A stretch of DNA of 64,000 nucleotides, from the NCBI GenBank assembly GCA_030681195.1, contig JAUXXJ010000008.1, forward strand, positions 248,001 to 312,000, given 5' to 3'. Source of the DNA: Rhodocyclaceae bacterium (GTDB lineage Bacteria; Pseudomonadota; Gammaproteobacteria; Burkholderiales; Rhodocyclaceae). Under the pieces are notes generated by a model, which ran no database searches, had not been told where the DNA came from, and saw only the letters and a program-made list of their open reading frames with translations. Shown one piece after another: positions 53,566 to 64,000 of this stretch. The position numbers and the translations under genes were made by a program. Position 1 is the first letter of the stretch, and each line of letters opens with the position of its first letter.

Positions 53566-53918
53566 AGCGGCACCTCATGAAGGATCAAAGAGAAAAATTT
53601 TCACTCCCTTATAAAACAGCAAGTTATGAAAATAACTAGTGGCTGGCGGAATTTATACCACTACATATAGTAGGTTCCTGAAGGGGAAAAGCGCACGAAA
53701 AATCAGTCTGTTGGGGTATTTGCTTGAGCTTGGGCGTCAAGCATGAATTGCTGCGATGCAGCAATTCTGTCCGGAGCTCGGGGGTTGACTTGTCCTTGAC
53801 TCGGCGCCCAAGGCCGCTGCAATTGGGGGTGAGGTTGAAGTTCTATATAACTAAAGTCGGTAAATCTCCCTATTTCGATGATTTTTCAGTGTGGCAACAG
53901 ATACACTGCTCAAAAATA
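53566..53918. other. AT-rich divergent intergenic region, 353 bp
   Basis: This is the only gene-free stretch over 300 bp. It is clearly AT-richer than its surroundings. It contains the NrdR-box candidate (53658-53673), a GTTAT/ATAAC dyad around 53624-53637 and a perfect 10-bp hairpin, GAATTGCTGC with GCAGCAATTC (53745-53767, 3-base loop, no T-run). It holds the nrdJ promoter and presumably that of the HD-domain gene. No tRNA or riboswitch was recognised. Confidence 0.5.
53658..53673 (-). promoter_or_regulatory. Candidate NrdR box upstream of nrdJ
   Basis: The 10-bp centre CTACATATAG fits the NrdR core CwAtATaTwG at nine of ten positions. It is about 93 bp upstream of the nrdJ start in an AT-rich stretch, near TATAAA on the minus strand. 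NrdR boxes usually come in pairs; a convincing second box was not seen. Confidence 0.4.
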
Positions 53919-54851
53919 ATGTTATGGAAAAGGCTGGCTTTGGCAGACATACCCTCTCTGGAGATCGGTAATAGCCGCGATTTCGGCGAAGTCCGCGCCG
54001 AAGTGGTGCGACTCGTGCGTGCTATTCGTCCCGGTCACGAGATGGGCTACATCGATCATGCCTTTTCTTTGGCTGAAACCGCCAGTCAGGGGCTGTTGCT
54101 GGGTTACTCCAGTCTGCTCACGCCCTATCACGATCATGGCCACATGCTGGAGGTGGTCTTGTGCAGTGTGCGTCTATTACATGGCCTGCATCTGTCGGGC
54201 GAGGTCATCGATGATCTGACCATCGATGCCTGTATTGTCGGCGCGCTGCTGCACGACACCGGCTATCTGATGAACAATGACGAGGTGAGCGGCACCGGGG
54301 CGCAATTCACGATTACCCATGTGGTGCGCGGCGCCGTCTTTGCCGAGACCCAACTGGTGGATATTTTGCCACCGGATCTGATGTCAGCGACCAGCAAGGT
54401 GATCCTGGCCACCGACCATCGTCCGGTGGCGGTGATGCCCGAGTTCAACTCGCGTGCCCAGCGCATCGCCGCGCAGGTCACCGCGACGGCCGACCTGATT
54501 GGCCAGATGGCCAATCGCGAATACCTCGAACGCCTGCTGCTGCTCTACTATGAGTTCAACGAGGCCGGTATTACCGTCTTTAAGGATGTGCACGATTTGC
54601 TGGAAAAAACCGGTAGTTTCTACAAGATGATGAACGGCCGCATCCAGCGCGAACTCGGTAACCTGACACCCCATCTGACCAAGCATTTCGACCAGACGCG
54701 CGGCGTGCGGCGCAACTACTACGTCGAGTCGATTGATCGCAACCTGGGTTATTTGGCGAGTCTGGTCAAGGAAGAGCGCCAGCGCCGTCTGGATCGGCTC
54801 AAGCGCGGCGGCATTGTCGGCAAGGCGCTTGATTTACTGGAGACTCCGTAA
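53919..54851 (+). CDS. HD-domain metal-dependent phosphohydrolase-like protein
   Basis: This is a 310-residue protein. The start ATG 53919 is chosen because the frame further up (to 53724) runs through AT-rich intergenic DNA with unlike composition. The HD-domain pattern is visible: YHDHGHMLEVV (first His), then LLHDTGYL (the HD pair) and a later TDHRPV. It lacks the GYP signature, so it is not a standard HD-GYP c-di-GMP phosphodiesterase. The nucleotide or phosphoester substrate is unknown. A hemerythrin gene starts 4 bp after its stop, so O2 or iron may be relevant to this pair. Confidence 0.75.
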   Translation: MLWKRLALADIPSLEIGNSRDFGEVRAEVVRLVRAIRPGHEMGYIDHAFSLAETASQGLLLGYSSLLTPYHDHGHMLEVVLCSVRLLHGLHLSGEVIDDLTIDACIVGALLHDTGYLMNNDEVSGTGAQFTITHVVRGAVFAETQLVDILPPDLMSATSKVILATDHRPVAVMPEFNSRAQRIAAQVTATADLIGQMANREYLERLLLLYYEFNEAGITVFKDVHDLLEKTGSFYKMMNGRIQRELGNLTPHLTKHFDQTRGVRRNYYVESIDRNLGYLASLVKEERQRRLDRLKRGGIVGKALDLLETP

Positions 54852-54855
54852 AAGC

Positions 54856-55236
54856 ATGTCTACAGAAACCTTGGATGCCTTGCAGTATCAGCATCAGCAG
54901 GTGATGCTGCGCTTCGATGAGTTCTCACGCCTGCTGTATGCAGCGGATCAGCGTGCGGCAACGCAGGAAAGCTTGGTGAGCTTGATTGTTGAGATTGGTA
55001 TGCATTTCGGCTTCGAGGAGTCCCTGATGGAGGCGGGGGACTATGCGGAGTTCGATCATCACCGCCGCCAGCACCTCGGCATCATGACCGAGTTGGGCTT
55101 GATGGTTGATCGTCTGGAGAGCGGCCTGGGACTGTCGGAATTGGCGCGCGGGGTGGATTTCCTGCGCCATTGGTATGAGCAGCACATGGACAGCAGCGAT
55201 TGCGCGCTCGAAGCCTGGCTGCGCCTACGTAGCTGA
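54856..55236 (+). CDS. Single-domain hemerythrin-like protein
   Basis: This 126-residue four-helix protein starts at ATG 54856, 4 bp after the HD-domain gene. Its di-iron ligand pattern is HQQVMLRFDEF, then MHFGFEESLM (His...Glu), then HHRRQHLGIM and LRHWYEQHMDSSD. This fits bacteriohemerythrin, which binds O2 at a di-iron centre for sensing or delivery. The 3' end overlaps the convergent uup gene by 12 bp. Confidence 0.83.
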   Translation: MSTETLDALQYQHQQVMLRFDEFSRLLYAADQRAATQESLVSLIVEIGMHFGFEESLMEAGDYAEFDHHRRQHLGIMTELGLMVDRLESGLGLSELARGVDFLRHWYEQHMDSSDCALEAWLRLRS

Positions 55237-57141
55237 TGCCCCTGAGTTCAGTTGCGCCTCCAGCCCTTCCCAGCGTTCCAGCAGGACGAGCAATTCCTCT
55301 TCGATGACCGACAGCCGGGTGGATACCGTCTGGGCTTCCGTGGGGTTTTGATACAGCGAGGGGTCTTCGAGGCGGTCGGTCAGTGTTTTCTGCTCGCTTT
55401 CGAGTGCGGCGATCCGGTCGGGCAGGGCGTCGAGCTCGCGTTGCTCTTTCCACGATAGCTTGATGGGTTTTGTTTTTTCTTGCGGCCGTCCTGCCAGCGC
55501 CGACTTTTGTTTCGTCTGTGTCTGGGCTTCTAGCTTGCGACTTGCCTGATACGCCGCCCAGTCGCTGTAGCCGCCGGCGTATTCCCGCCAGATTCCGCTA
55601 CCCTCGGCGGCAAAGGTCTGGGTCACGATGGCATCGAGAAAGGCGCGGTCATGGCTGACCAGAAACACCGTACCGGCGTAGTCCTGGATCAGGTCTTCGA
55701 GCAGGTCGAGGGTGTCGATGTCGAGATCGTTGGTCGGTTCGTCGAGTACCAGCACGTTGGCGGGGCGGGCGAACAGGCGGGCGAGCAGCAGGCGGTTGCG
55801 CTCGCCACCGGAAAGTGATTTGACCGGCGAGCGGGCACGTTGCGGGGCGAACAGGAAGTCGCCGAGATAACCGACGACGTGTTTGCGGGTGCCGGCAATT
55901 TCCACGTAGTCCGAACCCGGCGAGATGATGTCGGCCAGCGTCGCCTCGGGATCGAGTTGGGCGCGGAACTGGTCGAAGTAGGCGACCTCCATCTTGGTGC
56001 CGCGTTTCACCGTGCCACTATCGGCCTGCAGTTCGCCGAGAATCAGGCGCAGCAGGGTGGTCTTGCCGGCGCCGTTGGGGCCGATCAGGCCGATGCGGTC
56101 GCCGCGCAGGATGCGGCAGGAGAAGTCGCGGATGATGTTGTTCTCGCCGAAGGATTTGCTGACATGACTCAGTTCGGCCACCAGTTGTCCGCTCTTTTCA
56201 CCGGCATCCAGTTGCAGTTTGACCTGGCCGATGCGCTCACGGCGGGCGGCACGCTCGGTGCGTAGTTGATCGAGGCGCTGCACGCGAAACACGGCGCGGG
56301 TGCGGCGTGCCTCGACACCCTGGCGAATCCAGACTTCCTCTTCCTTGAGCAGCTTGTCGAAACGCGCGCTGGCCTTGGCTTCGTCCGCCAGTTCCTGCTC
56401 CTTGCGTTCCTTGTAGGCGGCATAACTGCCGGGATAGCTGGCCAGATGGCCGCGATCCAGTTCGATGATGCGCGTGGCCAGCCGGTCGAGAAAACGCCGG
56501 TCGTGGGTGATGAACAGCAGCGTGACGCCGCTTTCCAGCAGGAAATCCTCTAGCCATTCGATGGCGGCAATGTCGAGATGGTTGGTCGGTTCGTCGAGCA
56601 GCAGGACTTCAGGCGCGACGGCGAGAGCCTGTGCCAGCGCGAGACGTTTTTTCTGGCCGCCCGAGAGTGTGCCGACCTTGGCATCGGCATCCAGCCCGAA
56701 ACGGGCGATGACTTGCTCTGCCCGCGCTTCATAGGCCCATACGCCGAGGGATTCCATTTCGTGCTGCAGCGATTCCATGCGCGTGAGCAAAGCCGCGTGG
56801 TCGGCATCGGCTTCGGCCATCTGGTGCGAGACCACGTGGTAGTCGGCGAGCAGCCGGGCGGTGTCACCCATGCCGGCGACGACGGCCTGAAAGACGCTCA
56901 GGTCAGGATCGAAGGGCGGTTCCTGCGGCACGTAGGCAAGCTTGAGGCCCGGCTGTGTCCATAAGCTGCCGTCATCCAGCGGCGCGCGACCAGCGAGAAT
57001 CGAAAGCAGCGACGACTTGCCGGTGCCGTTACGGCCGATCAGGGCAATGCGCTCGCCAGCATCGAGCTGGAATTCGGCAGTATCGAGCAGCGCGACGTGG
57101 CCATAGGCAAGGTGGCCGTTATAAAGTTTAAGCAAGGGCAT
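55225..57141 (-). CDS. uup: ABC-F family ATPase Uup
   Basis: This 638-residue protein has two ABC ATPase cassettes and no membrane domain: Walker A GRNGTGKSSLL and GPNGAGKTTLLRL, signatures LSGGQKKRLAL and LSGGERNRLLL, and Walker B followed by LLLDEPTNHLD and LVLDEPTNDLD. A C-terminal coiled coil (ALPDRIAALESEQKTLTDRLE) matches Uup, which acts on ribosomes or replication intermediates. In the linker before the coiled coil a dispersed repeat is read in frame as KSALAGRP. Confidence 0.9.
   Translation of the reverse strand: MPLLKLYNGHLAYGHVALLDTAEFQLDAGERIALIGRNGTGKSSLLSILAGRAPLDDGSLWTQPGLKLAYVPQEPPFDPDLSVFQAVVAGMGDTARLLADYHVVSHQMAEADADHAALLTRMESLQHEMESLGVWAYEARAEQVIARFGLDADAKVGTLSGGQKKRLALAQALAVAPEVLLLDEPTNHLDIAAIEWLEDFLLESGVTLLFITHDRRFLDRLATRIIELDRGHLASYPGSYAAYKERKEQELADEAKASARFDKLLKEEEVWIRQGVEARRTRAVFRVQRLDQLRTERAARRERIGQVKLQLDAGEKSGQLVAELSHVSKSFGENNIIRDFSCRILRGDRIGLIGPNGAGKTTLLRLILGELQADSGTVKRGTKMEVAYFDQFRAQLDPEATLADIISPGSDYVEIAGTRKHVVGYLGDFLFAPQRARSPVKSLSGGERNRLLLARLFARPANVLVLDEPTNDLDIDTLDLLEDLIQDYAGTVFLVSHDRAFLDAIVTQTFAAEGSGIWREYAGGYSDWAAYQASRKLEAQTQTKQKSALAGRPQEKTKPIKLSWKEQRELDALPDRIAALESEQKTLTDRLEDPSLYQNPTEAQTVSTRLSVIEEELLVLLERWEGLEAQLNSGASAT
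55485..55508 (-). repeat. Dispersed repeat, short form (copy 12), in frame
   Basis: GCCGTCCTGCCAGC followed by GCCGACTTTT, in uup between the second ATPase cassette and the C-terminal coiled coil. Here the gene reads it in yet another frame (KSALAGRP), showing that all useful frames stay open. Confidence 0.82.
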
Positions 57142-57156
57142 CGGCGCATTCTATGC

Positions 57157-57181
57157 GCCGTCCCGCCAGCGCCGACTTTTC
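57157..57181 (-). repeat. Dispersed repeat, short form (copy 13)
   Basis: GCCGTCCCGCCAGC followed by GCCGACTTTTC fills most of the 38-bp gap between the nitroreductase stop and the uup start. The TGA stop of the nitroreductase (57182-57180) overlaps its end, as at 3805. Confidence 0.85.
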
Positions 57182-57764
57182 AGATGATTTTGCAGACCTC
57201 ATTGAAAGCGGGGCGCGGGCTGCGCGGGAAGAGTTGCGCGGGATCCCCGTAGCCGAGGTTGCAGATGAAGTTGCTCTTGATGCGCGTGCCGGCAAAGAAC
57301 TCGGCATCGACCTTGGCCGTGTCAAAGCCTGACATCGGTCCGCAGTCGAGCCCTAGCGCACGCGCCGCCAACATGAAATAGGCCCCCTGCAGGCTGCTGT
57401 TGCGGAAGGCGGTGGTGTCGATCAAGGCGTCGTTGCCGGTAAACCAGGATTTTGCGTCGGTGTGGGGGAACAGCTTGGGCAGGGTGTCGGGAAAGTCGAG
57501 ATCCATGCCGAGGATGGCGGTCACCGGGGCGGCTTCGGTTTTGGCGCGGTTGGCTTCCATCATCAGCGGCAGCAGCCGGGCCTTGGCTTGCGGCGACTTC
57601 ACATAGACGACGCGCAGCGGCCAACAGTTGGCACTGGTCGGTCCCCATTTCATCAGGTCGTGGAGTTCACCGAGCAGGCTGTTGGCCACCGGTTTGTTCA
57701 GCCAGCCATTGTGGGTGCGGGCATTACAGAAAAGTTGGTCGAGGACGCTGGCATCGATGGGCAT
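57180..57764 (-). CDS. RutE/HadB-type nitroreductase family protein
   Basis: This 194-residue FMN-dependent oxidoreductase starts at ATG 57764, preceded by AGGAG; longer starts upstream lack a site. [34 protein letters not shown] and [13 protein letters not shown] are typical of the malonic semialdehyde reductase/RutE branch. The natural substrate is uncertain because no pyrimidine-degradation genes are near. The gene is divergent from a hybrid kinase across 118 bp, in which nothing but promoters is expected. Confidence 0.83.
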   Translation of the reverse strand: MPIDASVLDQLFCNARTHNGWLNKPVANSLLGELHDLMKWGPTSANCWPLRVVYVKSPQAKARLLPLMMEANRAKTEAAPVTAILGMDLDFPDTLPKLFPHTDAKSWFTGNDALIDTTAFRNSSLQGAYFMLAARALGLDCGPMSGFDTAKVDAEFFAGTRIKSNFICNLGYGDPAQLFPRSPRPAFNEVCKII

Positions 57765-57882
57765 GGATATCTCCTGTGATATGAGGGCTGTAAGTGGTGT
57801 CCTTCCTGCCATTTTCAATGGCAGCCAGGTGCAACACAAAGCGGGACTTGCCCGTAGAATCCGTCAGTCAAAGGGGAGGCGC

Positions 57883-60743
<2,861 letters not shown>

Positions 60744-60747
<4 letters not shown>

Positions 60748-61685
60748 GTGGTGGTTAACGGCGACGCCTGAGCTGCCATCTGATCGATAAATAGCTGGTC
60801 GTGTTCGAGGATGTGCTTGTGCAGCCAGACATGCAGGGTTTCGACCAGGCGAAAAAGGCACAGCGCCGTGTTGTTGTCATCGTAATCACCAATCAACTGG
60901 CTCATGCGCCGCGAGAGTTCGGCGTGATTGTCGAGGTGTGCTTGCACCCCGGCTACCTGGGGATGTTGCTTGAGCAGTGTCTCTTCATGACGAAAATGCT
61001 CCACCATGAACTTGAGAGCATCGGTGATCAGGTCAATCGCCGAGTCGGTGCAGTGATGCTGCGTATCTGACGTGCACTGGGTGCATTCCGGGTAGCTGAC
61101 ATGGCATAGCGACAGGGTGCGATGCAGGATGTCGTGCAGGCGCGCATGTTCCTCGTCAATTTGTGCATTCCCGGTCAATGGCAGTGCCGGCAGATGGCCG
61201 GTGATGAAGGCGGGTGCCACGCTTGGCTGAGATACCGGATTGGTTTCCTGCGGTGAGCAGGCGACGAGGCTCATGAACGCGATGTCCTGCGTGCGTTGAT
61301 GGGTGTCGATTTGATCGGCAATTGCACAGATAAAGGCTTGTGCCGCCTTGACGTCCTGCGATTGGCTAAAGTCAATGATGGCCTGCTGGAGCGCGCTGCT
61401 GATGTCGCCGTGCTGTTCAATGTGGCGCTGGAAGGCCTCGTTCGACAGCAACTGGCGTGTGATCTTTACTTCGCGGCCGAAGTGACCGACGACGGCAAAC
61501 ATGCTGCGATGAAAATGTTCGCGCATATTTTGCGCGCAGCGACTTCCCTCATCACATTCATCGATACGACAGTGCTGAGAGGGCGCGCAGGGCAACGCCA
61601 TGGTGCGCACGGCAGCGAAAATTCCATCCAGAATCCGATGGTCTGTTTCCAAGTCCCGCAATGCGGTGACGAGCGGGTTTGTCAT
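60744..61685 (-). CDS. Two-domain hemerythrin-like protein with Cys-rich insert
   Basis: This is a 313-residue soluble protein. The C-terminal half (about 165-305) has a complete bacteriohemerythrin pattern: IDEEHARLHDIL, VEHFRHEETLLKQHP, HLDNHAELSRRM and WLHKHILEHDQLF. The N-terminal half (about 5-140) is a diverged helical bundle with LETDHRILDGIF, in which not all iron ligands are seen. Two Cys-rich stretches (CAPSQHCRIDECDEGSRC and CHVSYPECTQC) are unusual for hemerythrins and could bind another metal or form disulfides. The likely role is sensing or handling O2, NO or iron. Confidence 0.8.
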
Positions 61686-61732
61686 GCCCTCATCGTACGG
61701 TTGATGGGCCGCCCTGTCAATGCAGCGAAGGA

Positions 61733-61750
61733 TATATCTCCTTGGATATA
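61733..61750. promoter_or_regulatory. Inverted repeat upstream of the two-domain hemerythrin gene
   Basis: TATATC and GATATA, perfect 6-bp arms with a 6-bp spacer, lie 48-65 bp upstream of the minus-strand start at 61685. This could be an operator. No regulator is identified. Confidence 0.3.
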
Positions 61751-61772
61751 AAGGAAAACTTCTTTGTGTGCG

Positions 61773-61982
61773 CTAGGCGATCAGGTCGGGGCCGAGTAGT
61801 CGCTCAATGGCGGAGATGCGATCCTTCAGTTGCAGCTTGCGTTTTTTCATGCGCCGCAGCAGCAATTCGTCGAGCGAGGGGCTTTCTTCCAAGCGCAAAA
61901 TGGCCGCGTCGAGGTCGTGATGTTCGACCTTCAGTTCCATCAACTGAACGTGAAGTTGGGCCGGTTCGTCGGGAAGCGTCAT
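61773..61982 (-). CDS. DUF465 (YdcH-like) small protein
   Basis: This 69-residue, highly charged helical protein starts at ATG 61982 (MTLPDEPAQLHVQ). Its core HHDLDAAILRLEESPSLDELLLRRMKKRKLQLKDRISAIERLL matches the DUF465/YdcH helical hairpin (dimeric coiled coil). The function is not known. It is divergent from the kinase-HDOD gene, whose start is 49 bp away. Confidence 0.82.
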   Translation of the reverse strand: MTLPDEPAQLHVQLMELKVEHHDLDAAILRLEESPSLDELLLRRMKKRKLQLKDRISAIERLLGPDLIA

Positions 61983-62030
61983 GTGGCCCATCTTAGGCAT
62001 GCGCGGCCAGTTTGGCAATAGAATAGACGC

Positions 62031-64000
62031 ATGAGCGAGAAGATGATCGGCCGCTTCGAAATTCGCGGCGAACTGGGGCGCGGCGCGCAAAGCGTCGTCT
62101 ATCTTGCATGGGATCCGCAGTTGCAGCGTGAGGTTGCGATCAAGACCCTGCATTTCTCACGTGCAGATCCGGCCCGTAATGCGGAACTGCTCGAGGAAGC
62201 CAAAACCTCCAGCAAGTTCCGCCATGCCAACGTGGTGCCGATTTTCGATGCCGGCGAAGAGGGGGGCGATCCCTATCTGGTTTTCGAGTATGTCAGCGGT
62301 CGCAATCTGGCCGATGCACTCAAGGCCGATGGGCCGCTGACTTCCGTCAAGGCGGCCAGCCTGATGCGCCAGGTGGCCGATGCGCTCGCCCAGGCGCATG
62401 CCCAGGGCATCATCCATCGCGATCTGAAGCCTTCGAATATCCTCATCGACAAGCGTGACGGTGCCGCGCGCGTGATGGATTTCGGCATCGCCATGCGGGC
62501 CTCGGAAGAGCATCCCGATGCAGGCCCGAAGGCTGCCGGCCTAACCGGAACGCCCGCCTACATGGCGCCGGAATATGTAACGCAGCAGCGCATTACGCCA
62601 CAGATCGACGTTTATGCGGCTGGCCTGATTCTGCTGGAGACGCTGACAGGGCAGCGCGTATTTGACGGTGGCCCGGTCGAATCGATCCTTTATCGCATCG
62701 CGACCGAAAAGCTCGTCTTGCCTGCCTCTCCGCCGATCGATCCCAAGCTGGGCGGCATCATCCTGCGCGCCTGTGCACTCGACCCCGCGCAGCGGTTTGC
62801 CTCGGCCAGTGAATTGTGTGATGCGCTGACGGCGTATCTGGGCGAGGGGGATGCCGAGCGCGCCGAGGGCCAAGCTGCCATCGCCCAGAATGACACGCTT
62901 GAGTTTCTGTTGCGGCGCATGCGTCACAAGTCAGACTTCCCGGCGCTGTCCGACTCGGTTTCAGCCATCAACAAGCTTGCCGCCTCGGAAAGCGAAAGCG
63001 TCAATAAGCTCTCAAACACCATCCTCAAGGATTTTGCACTGACCAACAAGATCTTGCGTCTGGTGAATTCAGCCTTCTATCGTCAGGCGGGTGGCGGCAA
63101 TATCAGCACCGTTTCGCGGGCTGTCATCGTGCTCGGTTTCAATACCATCCGCAACATCGCCATCACGGTATTGTTGTTCGAGCACATGCAGGACAAGGCC
63201 AACGTCAAGGATCTCAAGGAGGCTTTCCTGCGGGCCAACCTGGCCGGTCTGCTGGCGAAGGAATGTTGCCACATGCCACTGCTGCGTCGCCAAGGGGAAG
63301 AGGCATTTATTTGCGCACTGTTCCACGGCTTGGGCCAGTTGCTGGCGCAGTTTTACTTTGCCGAAGAAGTCGGTGAGATCAATAAGCTTATTGAGTTCAA
63401 GAAGCTTTCGGCAAATACCGCCTCCGCCCAGGTGCTGGGCGTGTCTTTTGAAGAATTGGGGATGGGGATTGCCAAGAACTGGGGCTTCCCCGGGGCGATC
63501 ATCGACAGCATGCGTCGGCTGCCTGAGGGTGAGTTGCGCAAACCCCATACCCCCGAAGAGGCGCTGCGAACGCTCTCCGGCTTTGCCAACGAGTTTTGCG
63601 ACCAGCTAACGTCCACGCCGCCCGATCAGCGCGCCAAGTTGATGCACAAGATCACGCAGCGCTTTGGCAGCAGCCTGCAACTGGCCGACCGGCAATTGCA
63701 GGGAGATATGGAAAAGGCGCTTGAGGAACTGACCCAAGTTGCCAACACGCTGCATGTCAATTTGCGGCAAAGCCCGTTTGCCCGCCAAGCGGCTGCTATC
63801 GTGAGTGGCAAGGCGGCGGTGGAATCCTCGTTGGCACCCCATGGCGCGCCTACGTCCGATGGTTATGCCAGGACCCTCCTGGGCGACGCACCGATTCCTG
63901 ACCTTGATGAAGGCGAAGATGGCTCGGTCGTGCCCGAAGATGCCCAGTCGGTCCTCTCTTCGGGGATTCAGGACATCAGCAATTCACTGGTGGATGACTT
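62031..64000 (+). CDS. Ser/Thr protein kinase fused to HDOD domain (3' truncated)
   Basis: The gene is open from ATG 62031 to the window end; 656 residues are seen and there is no stop. Residues 1-265 are a Hanks-type kinase: glycine loop GELGRG (13-18), ATP-binding K38 (VAIKTL), catalytic HRDLKPSN (129-136), DFG (150-152) and APE (179-181). Residues about 287-490 are an HDOD domain (FPALSDSVSAINKLA, LKDFALTNKILRLVNSAFY, SRAVIVLGFNTIRNIAI). A long acidic C-terminal part follows. HDOD proteins act in regulation of signalling, motility or stress. Phosphorylation may control it; targets are unknown. Confidence 0.85.
   Translation, partial: MSEKMIGRFEIRGELGRGAQSVVYLAWDPQLQREVAIKTLHFSRADPARNAELLEEAKTSSKFRHANVVPIFDAGEEGGDPYLVFEYVSGRNLADALKADGPLTSVKAASLMRQVADALAQAHAQGIIHRDLKPSNILIDKRDGAARVMDFGIAMRASEEHPDAGPKAAGLTGTPAYMAPEYVTQQRITPQIDVYAAGLILLETLTGQRVFDGGPVESILYRIATEKLVLPASPPIDPKLGGIILRACALDPAQRFASASELCDALTAYLGEGDAERAEGQAAIAQNDTLEFLLRRMRHKSDFPALSDSVSAINKLAASESESVNKLSNTILKDFALTNKILRLVNSAFYRQAGGGNISTVSRAVIVLGFNTIRNIAITVLLFEHMQDKANVKDLKEAFLRANLAGLLAKECCHMPLLRRQGEEAFICALFHGLGQLLAQFYFAEEVGEINKLIEFKKLSANTASAQVLGVSFEELGMGIAKNWGFPGAIIDSMRRLPEGELRKPHTPEEALRTLSGFANEFCDQLTSTPPDQRAKLMHKITQRFGSSLQLADRQLQGDMEKALEELTQVANTLHVNLRQSPFARQAAAIVSGKAAVESSLAPHGAPTSDGYARTLLGDAPIPDLDEGEDGSVVPEDAQSVLSSGIQDISNSLVDD

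Noticed and set aside
53745..53767. Perfect 10-bp hairpin as a terminator.
   Set aside because: No T-run follows in either direction and no gene ends nearby, so a terminator call is not supported. It is mentioned under the intergenic region.
53724..53918. N-terminal extension of the HD-domain protein from 53724.
   Set aside because: The extra 65 codons run through AT-rich intergenic DNA containing the hairpin, with no protein-like pattern.
61685..61720. TTGACA with TACGAT 17 bp later as promoter of the hemerythrin gene.
   Set aside because: The -10 would end about 6 bp before the ATG, which would leave no room for a leader with a ribosome site.

Overview
The window is GC-rich, densely packed chromosomal DNA of a betaproteobacterium, most likely of the Rhodocyclales (Dechloromonas, Azonexus, Accumulibacter and relatives). 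This placement is inferred from the hfq-hflX-hflK-hflC-hisZ-purA order, a PaaI-type thioesterase, a class II (B12-dependent) ribonucleotide reductase and the many c-di-GMP and hybrid-kinase genes. It was not tested by a database search. No rRNA, tRNA, CRISPR array, insertion sequence or prophage was seen.

Region 1 (1-13.5 kb) is a signalling block. A truncated porin-like gene is followed by a small periplasmic binding protein and a diguanylate cyclase. After a circularly permuted GTPase (YlqF/RbgA type) and slyX, a minus-strand series follows: a 1072-aa hybrid kinase, a REC-REC-GGDEF regulator, a c-type-haem PAS-GGDEF protein, then a PhnD-like binding protein with a PAS-GGDEF-EAL protein.

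Region 2 (13.6-28.9 kb) is the most unusual part. Ten co-directional genes run with overlaps or gaps of at most 14 bp. They encode a sugar-type binding protein, two hybrid kinases, a PhnD-like lipoprotein, a third hybrid kinase, a corrinoid methyl-transfer set (RACo-like activator, corrinoid protein, UroD-family methyltransferase-like protein, DUF1638 protein) and a soluble GAF-PAS-REC-HPt kinase. It reads as one operon coupling periplasmic ligand sensing to B12-dependent methyl chemistry. The nearest response regulator is the divergently transcribed REC-REC-GGDEF protein, so c-di-GMP is a plausible output.

Region 3 (28.9-42 kb) holds tex, a VapBC-like toxin-antitoxin pair, a secreted-type ATP-dependent DNA ligase downstream of a very large SNF2 helicase, paaI, and an RND efflux pair without an outer-membrane factor. 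Region 4 (42-48.3 kb) is the conserved hfq-hflX-hflKC-DUF2065-hisZ-purA block. Region 5 (48.4-64 kb) has two small exported proteins, a membrane GGEEF protein, nrdJ with a candidate NrdR box, an HD-domain protein with a hemerythrin, uup, a nitroreductase, a CHASE-PAS hybrid kinase, a two-domain hemerythrin protein, a small DUF465/YdcH-like protein and a Ser/Thr kinase-HDOD fusion that runs off the end.

A family of about 14 short dispersed repeats runs through the whole window. The core is AAAAGTCGGCGCTGG, two or three variable bases, then GACGGCATTT. Copies lie between genes, at stop codons and in frame inside coding regions, mostly in inter-domain linkers. Two copies carry a 39-bp internal extension, and one of these encodes the start of the DNA ligase signal peptide.
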